Positions 26,136 to 34,328 of a DNA stretch of 64,000 nucleotides are shown one piece after another. The notes beneath the pieces were generated by a model. It had not been told where the DNA came from. It worked only from the letters and a program-made list of their open reading frames with translations, and ran no database searches. How positions within the stretch are numbered: position 1 is the stretch's first letter; the number at the start of each line of letters is the position of its first letter. Source of the stretch: Micromonospora sp. LH3U1 (lineage in GTDB: Bacteria > Actinomycetota > Actinomycetes > Mycobacteriales > Micromonosporaceae); NCBI RefSeq assembly GCF_028475105.1, contig NZ_CP116936.1:682001-746000 (forward strand). Reading direction: 5' to 3'. The position numbers and the translations under genes were made by a program.

Positions 26136-26740
26136 GCCGCTTCTCCTTCCGGGTCGGTGGCCTCGGTGACGCCGGAGCCGATCACCACGATCTCGGGGGC
26201 CACGGCGAGGGCACGGGCCAGGTTGGCGCGTCGGATCCCGCCGGCCAGGGAGACCAGGAACCCGCGCTGCCGCCGCTGGGCCACCCGGTCGATGTGGTCC
26301 TCGGTCCCGACGCCGGCCCGCCTGGCGTCCGACGGGGCGTGCAGGGCCAGCCAGACGTCCTGCGGCGGGCGCCCGTCGAGCAACGGTTCGACGTCCAGGT
26401 CACCGTCGAGGATGGTGTCCAGCACCACCTCTCCTCCGTACCGCCGGGCGACCTCGTCGGCGTTGCGGCGGGTGGCGAGCGAGGCGTGCGCGAGCACCGT
26501 CATCATGGCGGCCCCGGCGGCGAAGATCATTTCGGCCTCGAACGCCCCGCCGTCCGCCGTCTTGGTGTCGGCGAGCACCGGCTTGCCGCCACCCAGTTCC
26601 CGTACGGTGCTGATGGCGGCGAGCCCGAAGCGCTTGAGCACGGGCGTGCCGACCTCGATGACGTCGAAGTATCGACCAACGCGTGGGATGAGTGCGAGGT
26701 GCTCCGGTGCGTCGATGGCGAGTTGCAGTCTCACGGTCAT
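26093..26740 (-). CDS. hxlA: 3-hexulose-6-phosphate synthase-like protein (HxlA/HPS, OMPDC superfamily)
   Basis: The 215-residue beta/alpha-barrel belongs to the orotidine-5'-phosphate decarboxylase superfamily. It opens with LQLAIDAPEH, then FDVIEVGTPVLKRFG; the catalytic D-x-K-x-x-D set is in VLADTKTADGG (about 57-67), and the phosphate-binding end is VVIGSGVTEATDPEGEA. HPS condenses formaldehyde with ribulose-5-phosphate, reversibly; the related KGPDC decarboxylates 3-keto-L-gulonate-6-phosphate. An adjacent PHI favours HPS. It overlaps the ABC ATPase stop by 4 bases. Its presence in a polyol uptake operon is unusual. Confidence 0.85.
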   Translation of the reverse strand: MTVRLQLAIDAPEHLALIPRVGRYFDVIEVGTPVLKRFGLAAISTVRELGGGKPVLADTKTADGGAFEAEMIFAAGAAMMTVLAHASLATRRNADEVARRYGGEVVLDTILDGDLDVEPLLDGRPPQDVWLALHAPSDARRAGVGTEDHIDRVAQRRQRGFLVSLAGGIRRANLARALAVAPEIVVIGSGVTEATDPEGEAAWIRTQVDALTPGI

Positions 26741-27510
26741 GTCGTGGGCCCCGTCCCGGTGGCTTGCAGTCCGGTGATCACCTTCAGCAGCGAGTCGGGG
26801 GTGAAGGAGGACGTCGGCTCGTCGGCGACCACCCGGCCGAGCCGCAGTACGACGATCCGGTCGGTGACCTGGAGTACGTGCGGGAGCGTGTGGGAGATGA
26901 AGACGACGCCCAGGCCACGTTCCCGCGCCCCCGCGACCACCTTCAGCACCTCGCCCGACTGTCGCGCGCCGAGGTGGTTGGTCGGCTCGTCCAGGACGAT
27001 CACCTTGCGGGCCCAGGCGACGGCGCGGCCGATGGCCACGGCCTGCCGCTGCCCACCGGAGAGCTGGTTCACGTTCCGGCGTACTCCGGTCAGGCCAATT
27101 CCGGCCCGTTCCAGTTCCTCGTGCGCGACGCGGGCCATGGCCTTGTTGTCGAGAAACCCGAGCTTGCCGAGCAGCCCCGACCGCAGCTTCTCCCGACCGA
27201 GGAACACGTTGCCGCTGACCGTCAGGTCGGGGCAGAGGCCGGAGTCCTGGTACAACGTCTCGATGCCCGCCTCAAGCGCCTCGTGCGGCGACTTCCACGC
27301 CCGCGCCTCGCCGTCGAGGTAGACGCTTCCGGAGTCCGGCTGGTGTGCGCCGGAGAGCACCTTCACCAGGGTCGACTTGCCGGCCCCGTTGTCGCCGACC
27401 AGTCCGACGATCTCGCCGGCCCGGATGGAGAGGTCGACGTCGGTCAACGCCTGCACGCTGCCGTAGGACTTGGTGACCCCGCGGGCCTCGTAGATGGGCG
27501 CGTCAGCCAC
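26737..27510 (-). CDS. Sugar ABC transporter ATP-binding protein, FrcA-type single domain
   Basis: The 257-residue ABC ATPase has Walker A GDNGAGKST, signature QLSGGQRQAVAIGRA, Walker B KVIVLDEPTNHLG and a switch His in FISHTLPH. It has only one nucleotide-binding domain, unlike the roughly 500-residue RbsA/XylG type, so it would act as a dimer as FrcA does. It energises import by the adjacent permease and binding protein. Its start overlaps the permease stop by 8 bases. Confidence 0.92.
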   Translation of the reverse strand: MADAPIYEARGVTKSYGSVQALTDVDLSIRAGEIVGLVGDNGAGKSTLVKVLSGAHQPDSGSVYLDGEARAWKSPHEALEAGIETLYQDSGLCPDLTVSGNVFLGREKLRSGLLGKLGFLDNKAMARVAHEELERAGIGLTGVRRNVNQLSGGQRQAVAIGRAVAWARKVIVLDEPTNHLGARQSGEVLKVVAGARERGLGVVFISHTLPHVLQVTDRIVVLRLGRVVADEPTSSFTPDSLLKVITGLQATGTGPTT

Positions 27511-28531
27511 GGCCAGCTCCCTTCCTGGTACGAACGTTGATCTGCTGGACTCCGACCGCCACGGCGATCAGGAGGCCGATGACCACCTGCTGCCAGTTCG
27601 GCGCGACGCCGATGAGGATCAGGCCGCTCAGCACCGCGGTCGTGATGAGCGCGCCGAGCACGGTGCCGGACATCCGGCCGCTGCCGCCGATCAGGCTGGT
27701 GCCACCGATCACGGCCGCCGCGATCGCGGCCAGCTCCTGGCCCTGCCCGGAGGTGGGCGAGCCCGAACCGAGCCGGAAGTAGACGAAGAGACCGGCCAGG
27801 CCGGCCATCAGCCCGGCCAGCATGTAGACCTTCAGCAGGTGCCGGTCGACGCCGATCCCGGCGCCCCGGGCGGCGAAGCCGTTGGAGCCCACCGCGTACG
27901 TCCAGCGACCGAACCGGGTGAAGCTGAGCACCAGCCAGGCGACCGCCAGGACGGCGAAGACGATGACCAGTGGGATGGTCAGCAGGTTCAGGTACTGCGT
28001 GTTGCCGAGCCGGATCACCTCGGCCGGGCCGCCGGCGACCTGGACCCCACCGGTGAGCACCAGGGTCAGGCCGGCCCCGGCGCCCATGGTCGCCAGCGTG
28101 GCGATGAACGGTGCCAGCTTGGCCCGGGTGATGAGCAGTCCGTTGACCAGGCCGACCGCGAGACCGGTGGCCAGGGCCACCACTACGCCGACGGCGATCG
28201 TCGCGCCGGTGGCGGTGCCGCCCTCGTTCAGGGATCTCATCGTCATGGCGGCGGCGACGCCGCTCAGCCCGAGCGTCGACCCCACCGACAGGTCGATGCC
28301 GCCGGTGATGATGACGTACGTCTGCCCGATCGCCAGCAACATGACAGGCGCCCAGTCCTGCAGGATGTTGGCGAAGGCGAAGCGGGTGAAGAAGAGCGGG
28401 TTCATCGTCGTGAAGAAGGCCACCATGACGACCAGCACGCCGAGCAGGATCACGTCCTGCCGCAGTAGTACCGCCCTCAGGCGCGCGCCTCGGGTTTCAG
28501 TCGCGTCCTGCTGCATCGTGTCGGCCGTCAT
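27503..28531 (-). CDS. Sugar ABC transporter permease, RbsC/FrcC family
   Basis: The 342-residue membrane protein is of the ribose/fructose/xylose permease family (BPD_transp_2), with about 8-10 hydrophobic segments. Family landmarks are IGQTYVIITGGIDLSVGSTLGLSG, VNGLLITRAKLAPFIATLATM and AAAVIGGTSLIGGSGRMSGTVLGALI. It would form a homodimer channel with the single-domain ATPase. It lies 38 bases after the binding-protein gene. Confidence 0.92.
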   Translation of the reverse strand: MTADTMQQDATETRGARLRAVLLRQDVILLGVLVVMVAFFTTMNPLFFTRFAFANILQDWAPVMLLAIGQTYVIITGGIDLSVGSTLGLSGVAAAMTMRSLNEGGTATGATIAVGVVVALATGLAVGLVNGLLITRAKLAPFIATLATMGAGAGLTLVLTGGVQVAGGPAEVIRLGNTQYLNLLTIPLVIVFAVLAVAWLVLSFTRFGRWTYAVGSNGFAARGAGIGVDRHLLKVYMLAGLMAGLAGLFVYFRLGSGSPTSGQGQELAAIAAAVIGGTSLIGGSGRMSGTVLGALITTAVLSGLILIGVAPNWQQVVIGLLIAVAVGVQQINVRTRKGAGRG

Positions 28532-28569
28532 GGCAGTCCCTCCTCGTGACGATTCGCCGCTGTTGCCGA

Positions 28570-29559
28570 TTACTTGGCCGGGTACTGGTACTGCTCTGTC
28601 TCGGCCAGGTTGTCGCTGGTCATCACCACGTTCGCCATCACGACGTTCTTCTCGATCTTGTCGACGTTCTGGTTACGGATCGTGTCCACCAGGTTCTGCA
28701 GCGCGAGTGCGGCCTGGTCGCCGGGCTTCTGCGCGACGAGGGCGCTGAAGGCTCCGGCCTTCAGGTCGGCCACCTGGTTCTCGTAGGCGTCGTAGCCGAT
28801 GAGCTTGACCTGGCCGGGCTTGCCCGCGTTGCGCAGCGCGGCGACGGTGCCGGTGCCGGACGTTCCGTCCACGGCGAAGATGCCCTTGAGGTTCGGGTGC
28901 TTCAGCAGGATCGTGTTGACGGCGGAGGTAGCCTTGGCCGGCTGGCTGTTGGCGTACTCCTTGCCGACGAGCGTGATGTCCGGGTAGTTCTTCAGCTCCT
29001 CGGTGAAGCCCTTCTCCCGCAGCTGGTTGGTGGTCGCCGTCGGCGAGCCAGACATCAGGAAGACCTCACCGGACTTGCCGATCTGCTCGGCCAGGGTCTT
29101 GGCCGCCTGTCGTCCACCCTCAACGTTGTCGCCGGTGATGGCCGAGGTGAGGTAGCTCTGGTCGGTGACCGTGGTGTCGACGGTCACGACCGGGATCTTG
29201 GCCGACTGCGCCTTGGTGACGCTGGGCTGGAGCGCGTCCGGATCAGTGGGGACGAGGACGAGCCCGTCCACCCGCTGGGTGAGCATCGAGTCGACGAACG
29301 GGAGCTGCGACTGGGGCGAGTACTCGTCCGGCGCTCCCTGCCACAGCAGCTTGATGCCCAGCTCCTTGGCCTTCGCCTCAGCACCGATCTGCATCGCCTT
29401 GAAGAACGGGTCGGAGGCGATGCCCGGGACGAACCCGATGGTCAGCTGCTTCCCGTCGCCACCGTCGTTCGCGGTCGAGTCGTCGCCGCAGGCGGCCATC
29501 GAGAAGGCGAGGGCGCCGGCCATGGTTACGCCGATAACTGTCCGGAGGGTTCTCTTCAT
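28570..29559 (-). CDS. Sugar ABC transporter substrate-binding lipoprotein, RbsB/FrcB-type
   Basis: The 329-residue type-I periplasmic-binding-protein fold (Peripla_BP_4) has a signal peptide ending in the lipobox FSMAAC (Cys near residue 24). The mature part shows QLTIGFVPGIASDPFFKAMQIGAE, VDGLVLVPTDPDAL, GDNVEGGRQAAKTLAEQIG and GIFAVDGTSGTGTVAAL. It captures the sugar or polyol outside the membrane. It is the first gene of the operon; AAAGGAG lies 8 bases before ATG 29559, and LacI-type operators lie in the leader to its right. Confidence 0.92.
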   Translation of the reverse strand: MKRTLRTVIGVTMAGALAFSMAACGDDSTANDGGDGKQLTIGFVPGIASDPFFKAMQIGAEAKAKELGIKLLWQGAPDEYSPQSQLPFVDSMLTQRVDGLVLVPTDPDALQPSVTKAQSAKIPVVTVDTTVTDQSYLTSAITGDNVEGGRQAAKTLAEQIGKSGEVFLMSGSPTATTNQLREKGFTEELKNYPDITLVGKEYANSQPAKATSAVNTILLKHPNLKGIFAVDGTSGTGTVAALRNAGKPGQVKLIGYDAYENQVADLKAGAFSALVAQKPGDQAALALQNLVDTIRNQNVDKIEKNVVMANVVMTSDNLAETEQYQYPAK

Positions 29560-29671
29560 GCCATGTGCTCCTTTGTCGGTTGATCTGGCCGACCGCAGGG
29601 AGTTCGGCCCCCCTTGTCCATGCGGGCCGGACTGAGCCGTCGGATAGCGCCCCCACCAGCACTTCTCTTCT

Positions 29672-29687
29672 GCGCAACCGCTTGCGC
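29672..29687. promoter_or_regulatory. LacI-type operator O1
   Basis: GCGCAACCGCTTGCGC is a near-perfect 16-bp palindrome with a central CG, the usual LacI-family operator design. It lies 113 bases upstream of the binding-protein start and is repeated exactly at 29716. Confidence 0.75.
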
Positions 29688-29715
29688 GCCGAGATGATGG
29701 CGGAACTCTATCCAC

Positions 29716-29743
29716 GCGCAACCGCTTGCGCAAGGGCTTGCGC
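29716..29743. promoter_or_regulatory. Two overlapping LacI-type operators O2 and O3
   Basis: O2 (29716-29731) is an exact second copy of GCGCAACCGCTTGCGC. O3 (29728-29743, GCGCAAGGGCTTGCGC) is a variant sharing 4 bases with O2. O1 and O2 are 44 bp apart centre to centre, about four helical turns, which suits cooperative binding or looping by the divergent LacI protein starting at 29821. Confidence 0.7.
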
Positions 29744-29820
29744 TTGGCTAGATTGAGGCTCCTCGCAGTAAGCCGGCATCCGCAGGACCGGTAGCCGCAC
29801 GGAGAAGAGGCAGAGCGCGA

Positions 29821-30876
29821 GTGGCAACGATGGCAGAGGTCGCACGGATCGCCGGGGTGTCGACGACGACCGTGTCGCATGTGCTCAACAAGACCCGGAA
29901 GGTCGCCCCGGAAACCGAGGAACTCGTCCGCAAGGCGCTGGAGTCGACCGGGTACCGACACAACCTCGCAGCCCGAGCCCTGGCCACCCGGTCGACGGAC
30001 ACCATCGGGCTGGCGATGTCCGTGGTCACCAACCCGTACTTCGCCGCGCTCATCCGGGACATCGAGCGGCACCTGCGCCGGGCCGGGTACACCCTGATCC
30101 TGGCCGACACCAACGACGACCCCGAGGTCGAGTTGGACGTGATCAACCACCTGCTGGCGCGGCGGGTGAGTGGGCTCATCGTGAATCCACTCGAAGGCAA
30201 CGAGGAACTAACCCAGTGCCTGCGAAAGCTGCTTGACGACGAGTTGCCGACCATCTTCCTCGACCGCCGGTCGACCCTGCCGGGCGATCAGGTGTACTCC
30301 GAGTGCGTGGACTCGATCCACCACCTCACGGCCCACCTTGCGACGCAGGGACATCACCGGATCGGCTACGTCAGCGGCGCCATGAAGGAGATGTCCGCCC
30401 AGGACCGGCTCACCGGGTACCACAAGGCCGTAGCGGAGCTGGGGTTGGCGACCGATCCGGGCCTCGTCATCGCCGGTGAGTCCGACGAACACGTCGCGGA
30501 GCAGCGTCTCGTAGAACACCTCGCCTCGGACGAACCCGCCACCGCCCTGGTCGTCTCGAACAACCAGATGACTCTCGGGGCGATGCGAGCCATCCGCCGT
30601 GCCGGACTGAAGGTGCCCCGGGACATCGCCGTGATCTGCTACGACGACTTCGAGTGGGCCGACCTGTTCGATCCCCAGATCTCGGCGATGGCGCAGGACG
30701 CCGCCAGTCTTGCGTCGAGCGCCGTCGAGCTTCTGCTCGCCCGGATCCGGCAACCAGACCGCCCGCCGCAGTCCGTGGTGGTGCCGGCCACCTTCCGGCA
30801 CCGAGACTCGTGCGGCTGCGGACGCGAGAAGCACCAGGAACACGGGAACGTGGAAAATGTCCAGGCCACCCGCTGA
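29821..30876 (+). CDS. LacI-family transcriptional repressor of the sugar/polyol operon
   Basis: The 351-residue protein has an N-terminal LacI helix-turn-helix (VARIAGVSTTTVSHVLNKTRKV), a hinge helix region (NLAARALATRST) and a periplasmic-binding-protein-like ligand domain (IGLAMSVVTNPYFAALIRDIE, VSGLIVNPLEGN, ALVVSNNQMTLGAMRAI, DIAVICYDDFEWADLF). It is divergent from the ABC/HPS/PHI operon, with three operator-like palindromes between them, so it most likely represses that operon and itself. GTG 29821 is listed; ATG 29830 is an alternative start. The C-terminus ends in a Cys-x-Cys, Arg/His-rich tail. Confidence 0.9.
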   Translation: MATMAEVARIAGVSTTTVSHVLNKTRKVAPETEELVRKALESTGYRHNLAARALATRSTDTIGLAMSVVTNPYFAALIRDIERHLRRAGYTLILADTNDDPEVELDVINHLLARRVSGLIVNPLEGNEELTQCLRKLLDDELPTIFLDRRSTLPGDQVYSECVDSIHHLTAHLATQGHHRIGYVSGAMKEMSAQDRLTGYHKAVAELGLATDPGLVIAGESDEHVAEQRLVEHLASDEPATALVVSNNQMTLGAMRAIRRAGLKVPRDIAVICYDDFEWADLFDPQISAMAQDAASLASSAVELLLARIRQPDRPPQSVVVPATFRHRDSCGCGREKHQEHGNVENVQATR

Positions 30877-31507
30877 GACGCTCACGCTCGCCGGACTCGC
30901 CGACCGCGCCCGGGCGTTGTCGGCGGGATCCGACCGGACGCTCATCGGGATCGTCGGACCACCCGGTGCCGGCAAGAGCACCGTGGCGGAGGCCCTCGTA
31001 CATCAGCTCGGTTCGGACGCCGTCCTGGTCCCGATGGACGGCTTCCACCTGAGCAACGAGGTTCTCGAAACGCTGGGACGCCGGGACCGCAAGGGCGCTC
31101 CGGACACCTTCGACGCGGACGGCTACATCGCTCTCCTCCGCCGGCTGCGCCAACAGGTCGACGAGATCGTCTACGCTCCGGCGTTCCGGCGCGACATCGA
31201 GGAACCGATCGGTTCGAGCACCCCGGTGCCCCGGGCGACACCGATCGTGGTCACCGAGGGCAATTACCTGCTGCTCGACACGCAGCCGTGGAAGCTCATC
31301 CGCGACCTTCTCGACAGCACCTGGTACCTGGAGGTGGACGAGACCGTACGCCTCGAACGGCTCATCGCCCGCCACGTCGCCTTCGGAAAGGCCCCCGACG
31401 CGGCCCGAGCCTGGGCCGAGGGCAGCGATCAGGCCAACGCGGCCACCATCGCCGAATCGAGCCGGTACGCCGACCTGCTGCTCCGCCTCGCGCCGACCGC
31501 CACCTGA
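30857..31507 (+). CDS. P-loop nucleoside/sugar kinase, FrcK/PRK-uridine kinase type
   Basis: The 216-residue kinase has P-loop GIVGPPGAGKST (about 34-45), followed by LVPMDGFHLSNEVLE, GAPDTFDADGYIALL, VVTEGNYLLLD and the lid-like segment RLERLIARHVAFGK. It belongs to the PRK/uridine-kinase-like group found beside fructose-type ABC systems (FrcK). ATG 30857 lies 20 bases inside the end of the LacI gene, so they are co-transcribed. It may phosphorylate the imported sugar or an intermediate; with the PfkB enzyme the system has two kinases. Confidence 0.82.
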   Translation: MSRPPAETLTLAGLADRARALSAGSDRTLIGIVGPPGAGKSTVAEALVHQLGSDAVLVPMDGFHLSNEVLETLGRRDRKGAPDTFDADGYIALLRRLRQQVDEIVYAPAFRRDIEEPIGSSTPVPRATPIVVTEGNYLLLDTQPWKLIRDLLDSTWYLEVDETVRLERLIARHVAFGKAPDAARAWAEGSDQANAATIAESSRYADLLLRLAPTAT

Positions 31508-31795
31508 CGACGCGTCATCCTGCGTAGGGCCTCCAGCCGAGGTAGTGCCCAGGACCAACAGGTCGGATTATCGGGGCTGGGCAGCCGAGGCATCCCTCGC
31601 TCTCCAGCGGATGCCAATTAGGGTCAACCGGTACCAACGCGGGCCACTGCGGCCAACCGCCGGTCGCAAACATGGGTTTGTGTGTTCGGGTTTTGGTCCT
31701 GGGCTGGGAGAACAGGGGCCCGGGTGATGTGGGCCAACGTGGGCCACTCCCTGCCACCCCAGGTGTACGCCCAGGTCGCTAGACTAGGCCCTCGC

Positions 31796-31871
31796 GCCCC
31801 CGTAGCTCAGGGGATAGAGCATCGGTTTCCTAAACCGTGTGTCGCAGGTTCGAATCCTGCCGGGGGCACCA
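31796..31871 (+). tRNA. tRNA-Arg (anticodon CCT)
   Basis: The full cloverleaf folds by hand: acceptor GCCCCCG/CGGGGGC, D arm GCTC/GAGC, anticodon stem with loop TTCCTAA and anticodon CCT at 31829-31831, T arm GCAGG-TTCGAAT-CCTGC, and an encoded CCA end. One T-T mismatch occurs at the 27-43 position. The 3' 44 bases are duplicated at 35239, so this gene is the integration site of the element to its right. Confidence 0.96.
31827..31870. repeat. attL: 44-bp direct repeat inside tRNA-Arg
   Basis: The segment from the anticodon loop to the second C of CCA is repeated base for base at 35239-35282. This is the normal signature of a tyrosine-integrase element inserted in a tRNA gene, the tRNA being kept intact at this end. 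Confidence 0.92.
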
Positions 31872-31892
31872 GGTCACAGCCTTGATCACCGA

Positions 31893-32490
31893 TCACTGTT
31901 CCGTCTTCCGGGGCTTGCGTGCCCGCTGCGTGCCCGATCGCTTCGCCACCTTCGCCCTGCTCGCGTCCAGGTACTGAGCGACCTCCGCGTCCCGGCCGTC
32001 GACGGCACGGGCGTAGTGGCGAGTCGTCACGCTGGCATTGGCGTGCCCGAGACGACGAGCTGCCACCAGGACGCCGTGTGAGTCAGCGACCCAACTCGCG
32101 TGCGTGGCCCGAAGGTCGTGAGGCGTCACGTCGACCAAGCCCAGCCGAGCGCACCGCCACCAGGAAGCGGCGGCGGAAGCCGTGGTAGCTCTGCTGCCGG
32201 TCGGCGGTGTGCGCCTGGTGCCCGGGGAAGACGAACACGTCCGGCCCGTCAGGCAGCGTCGCAAGGCGCTCCCGGAGCAGCTGCACGACGAACGCCGGCA
32301 CGGCCAGCTCCCGCCGTTGATGGTTCTTCGGGGTATCGATGACCGGACCACCGGGCACCTGCGGCATCGCCTCGGCGACGGTCAACCGACCCGAGCTGAC
32401 GTCAATGTGACGACGGCGCAGCGCGAGGGCTTCCCCGATCCGCAGCCCGCCGTCGGATAGGTCACCGGCCCACCGCGCCACGCCGCTGTC
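31893..32490 (-). pseudogene. Truncated, frameshifted tyrosine recombinase (integrase)
   Basis: The C-terminal catalytic domain is recognisable in two frames. The upstream part carries GGLRIGEALALRRRHIDV (first catalytic Arg) and TPKNHQRRELAVP (catalytic Lys). After a frame change near 32134-32142 the downstream part carries VTPHDLRATHASW (HxxR), LGHANASVTTRHYAR (second His region and nucleophile Tyr) and a basic tail. The N-terminal and core-binding domains, normally about 170-200 residues, are absent. The stop lies 22 bases from the tRNA end, the usual place for an integrase gene. Confidence 0.85.
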
Positions 32491-32695
32491 TCGACGGGGT
32501 GGGCGTTCGGGCACCGGCCGTCGTGGCTGCGGTTCGGCTGGTGGCCGGTCCTCTCGCGCTACCGGCGGATGGTTCAGCCGTCGATCTTCGGTCCCTGCTT
32601 GCAGTGACCCTCCGCCAGGCACACGAAGCGATATCTGAGTTTGACGAGGTATTCGGAGGTCGAGCATAGGTTGGTGGCGTACTGGCCGAATTGCG

Positions 32696-32736
32696 CTCTT
32701 ATGAATCAAGGCAGCCTGCAAGCGGGCCGCGCCGGC
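32696..32736. repeat. Diverged copy of the 34629 hairpin repeat
   Basis: CTCTT, a short A/T stretch, CAAGGC, then a decayed stem and GCAAGCGGGCCGCGCCGGC. This matches 34629-34667 with a 2-base indel and a few changes. The stem that is perfect in the other copy is broken here. Confidence 0.6.
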
Positions 32737-32801
32737 CCGGCCGGCCACGCTGACTGGCAACCTTGCGTATTCGTGTAATGCGAGTTCGATGGTCTGTGGC
32801 C

Positions 32802-33383
32802 TCAGCAACAGCCGTCTGTAACCGTCTTCAGATCTCGGCAGGACAGAGCCTGAGCTTCCCCGCTAGCTCGGAGGACGATCTGCAGAGCGGCTTGGGCAGG
32901 GGTGACGTGCGTGGTGTCGATGACCTCGGCCTCGGCATGCAGCCACGTGCGGGCCGCCTCGGCGTAGGGCTCGAGGTACTTGAGGCGGAACGGGGAGGGG
33001 ACGGGGTGTTCTCCCTCGATACGCCTGCGGAGGGTCTCTTGGTCAGCGTGGAGGACGAAGTGCCTTACCGGGATGGCATGGTGGGCGAGGCCCGTGCTGA
33101 TTTCGCGCCAGTACTGCTCGACCAGGACGGTCATGGGTATCACCAAAGTGCCGCCGGTGTAGTCGAGCACGCGGCGGGCGGTCTCGACGACGAGCTGCCG
33201 CCACGGCGGCCAGTGCTGGAAGTTGTCCGTCTCGGGCAGCCCTGGCGTGATGTCCATGAGTGTCTCGCCGACCTTCTCGGCGTCGAATACCCGTGAATCC
33301 GGGATCAGTTGCTGCACGAGCGCGCTGGTCGTCGTCTTGCCCGCGCCGTGGGTGCCGTTGAGCCATACGATCACGGGACACAT
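32802..33383 (-). CDS. TmrB-like P-loop ATP-binding protein (cargo gene)
   Basis: The 193-residue protein opens almost at once with the P-loop IVWLNGTHGAGKTTT, followed by FDAEKVGETLMDITPG, DNFQHWPPWRQLVVETARR and GTLVIPMTVLVEQYWREI. This is the pattern of Bacillus TmrB, an ATP-binding protein giving tunicamycin resistance, and of related small kinases. ATG 33383 (or GTG 33374) fits the family start, but neither has a ribosome site, so translation may be leaderless or weak. Base composition is less GC-biased than the surrounding genome. The interval 33384-33779 to its right holds no gene I can support. Resistance is a family-based suggestion only. Confidence 0.78.
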   Translation of the reverse strand: MCPVIVWLNGTHGAGKTTTSALVQQLIPDSRVFDAEKVGETLMDITPGLPETDNFQHWPPWRQLVVETARRVLDYTGGTLVIPMTVLVEQYWREISTGLAHHAIPVRHFVLHADQETLRRRIEGEHPVPSPFRLKYLEPYAEAARTWLHAEAEVIDTTHVTPAQAALQIVLRASGEAQALSCRDLKTVTDGCC

Positions 33384-33779
33384 TAACGCGCGTGAGCAAC
33401 CGGACGGCGTTATGGACGAGATCCTGAGGCGGGACGATCGCCGTCGGGGTCCCATTATGAAGCTGAATGTGATCAGTCTGGCCAGTGGGTTGTCCAACTG
33501 TCGTTCGAGAAAGATGCTGTGGAATCGGTTGTTGTGCTACCTGCGCTGGTCGCGCAACCCGAATCGATCTCTGTGCTTTTGCGGAAGAGTGAGTAAACCT
33601 CGGCTCGCCAGGGAGAAGGCGAGACTTGAAAGCGTGGAGAGGGCGCAGCGATGATGGCAGGGCGGAGCGATCCACTTTGGCCGATCAAAGCGATGGGCTG
33701 GACGAGATCCTCGGGCACAAGCCGGTGAGCGTGTTCCTGCCGGCAAGCAAATAGGCCTCTGCGTGAGCCGGGAGCCGGT

Positions 33780-34328
33780 CTAATCTCGCGAGATCGGTTC
33801 CGGTGCCGCGAAGTCAACCTCCATCGCTGACAGAACCCGAACGCTGCGATCGGGGAAGTCGATGTGCCGGTAAATCTCGTTGTGGTGGGCGATCGATTGG
33901 TTTGGCGGAACGAAGTCTGTCGGTTCGGAGCGAATGGATGTCGTGTGCCCGTCCGCCACGAGTACCAGGTCGTAGCCGTGGCTGAGAGCCTGGCGCGCGG
34001 TCGTCTCCACACAGTTCTCCGTGGCGAAGCCCGTGACCAGAACCTCGGTCACGCCAACACGACGCAGCATCGCATCGAGTTCGGTGCCCAGGAAGGCGTC
34101 CGCGGTCGTCTTCGTCACTATCGGCTCACCTTTCTGTGGCGTCAGTTCGGGCAGGACGCCACCGCATTGGTGCTGCTTGATGGTGACAACAGGAACGCCC
34201 GAGGCGCGCGCCCTGGAGCTAAGGCTCGCGATGGTTGCGACGGTGCGGTCAGGGCAGTGCATGATCGACAGCATGTCGTCCTGCATGTCGATGACGAGGA
34301 GCGCAGGGCGGTGTGGCTGCGGCGGCAT
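33780..34328 (-). CDS. Isochorismatase-family cysteine hydrolase (cargo gene)
   Basis: The 182-residue protein has the isochorismatase-like catalytic set: Asp in LLVIDMQDDML, Lys in VTKTTADAFLGTELD and nucleophile Cys in VTGFATENCVETTARQAL. Members hydrolyse isochorismate, nicotinamide, N-carbamoyl compounds or similar small amides, and the substrate here cannot be told. ATG 34328 was chosen over the open frame to 34361 because the domain begins soon after; no ribosome site is seen. It is the second intact-looking cargo gene of the tRNA element. Confidence 0.82.
   Translation of the reverse strand: MPPQPHRPALLVIDMQDDMLSIMHCPDRTVATIASLSSRARASGVPVVTIKQHQCGGVLPELTPQKGEPIVTKTTADAFLGTELDAMLRRVGVTEVLVTGFATENCVETTARQALSHGYDLVLVADGHTTSIRSEPTDFVPPNQSIAHHNEIYRHIDFPDRSVRVLSAMEVDFAAPEPISRD

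Noticed and set aside
31508..31795. Possible gene or riboswitch between the FrcK-like kinase and tRNA-Arg
   Set aside because: Short frames lack start sites and no conserved RNA fold could be recognised; only repeats of GGGCCA are visible.
31682..31885. Plus-strand open frame containing VAQGIEHRFPKPCVAGSNPAGG
   Set aside because: It is the translation of the tRNA-Arg gene, a well-known false protein call.
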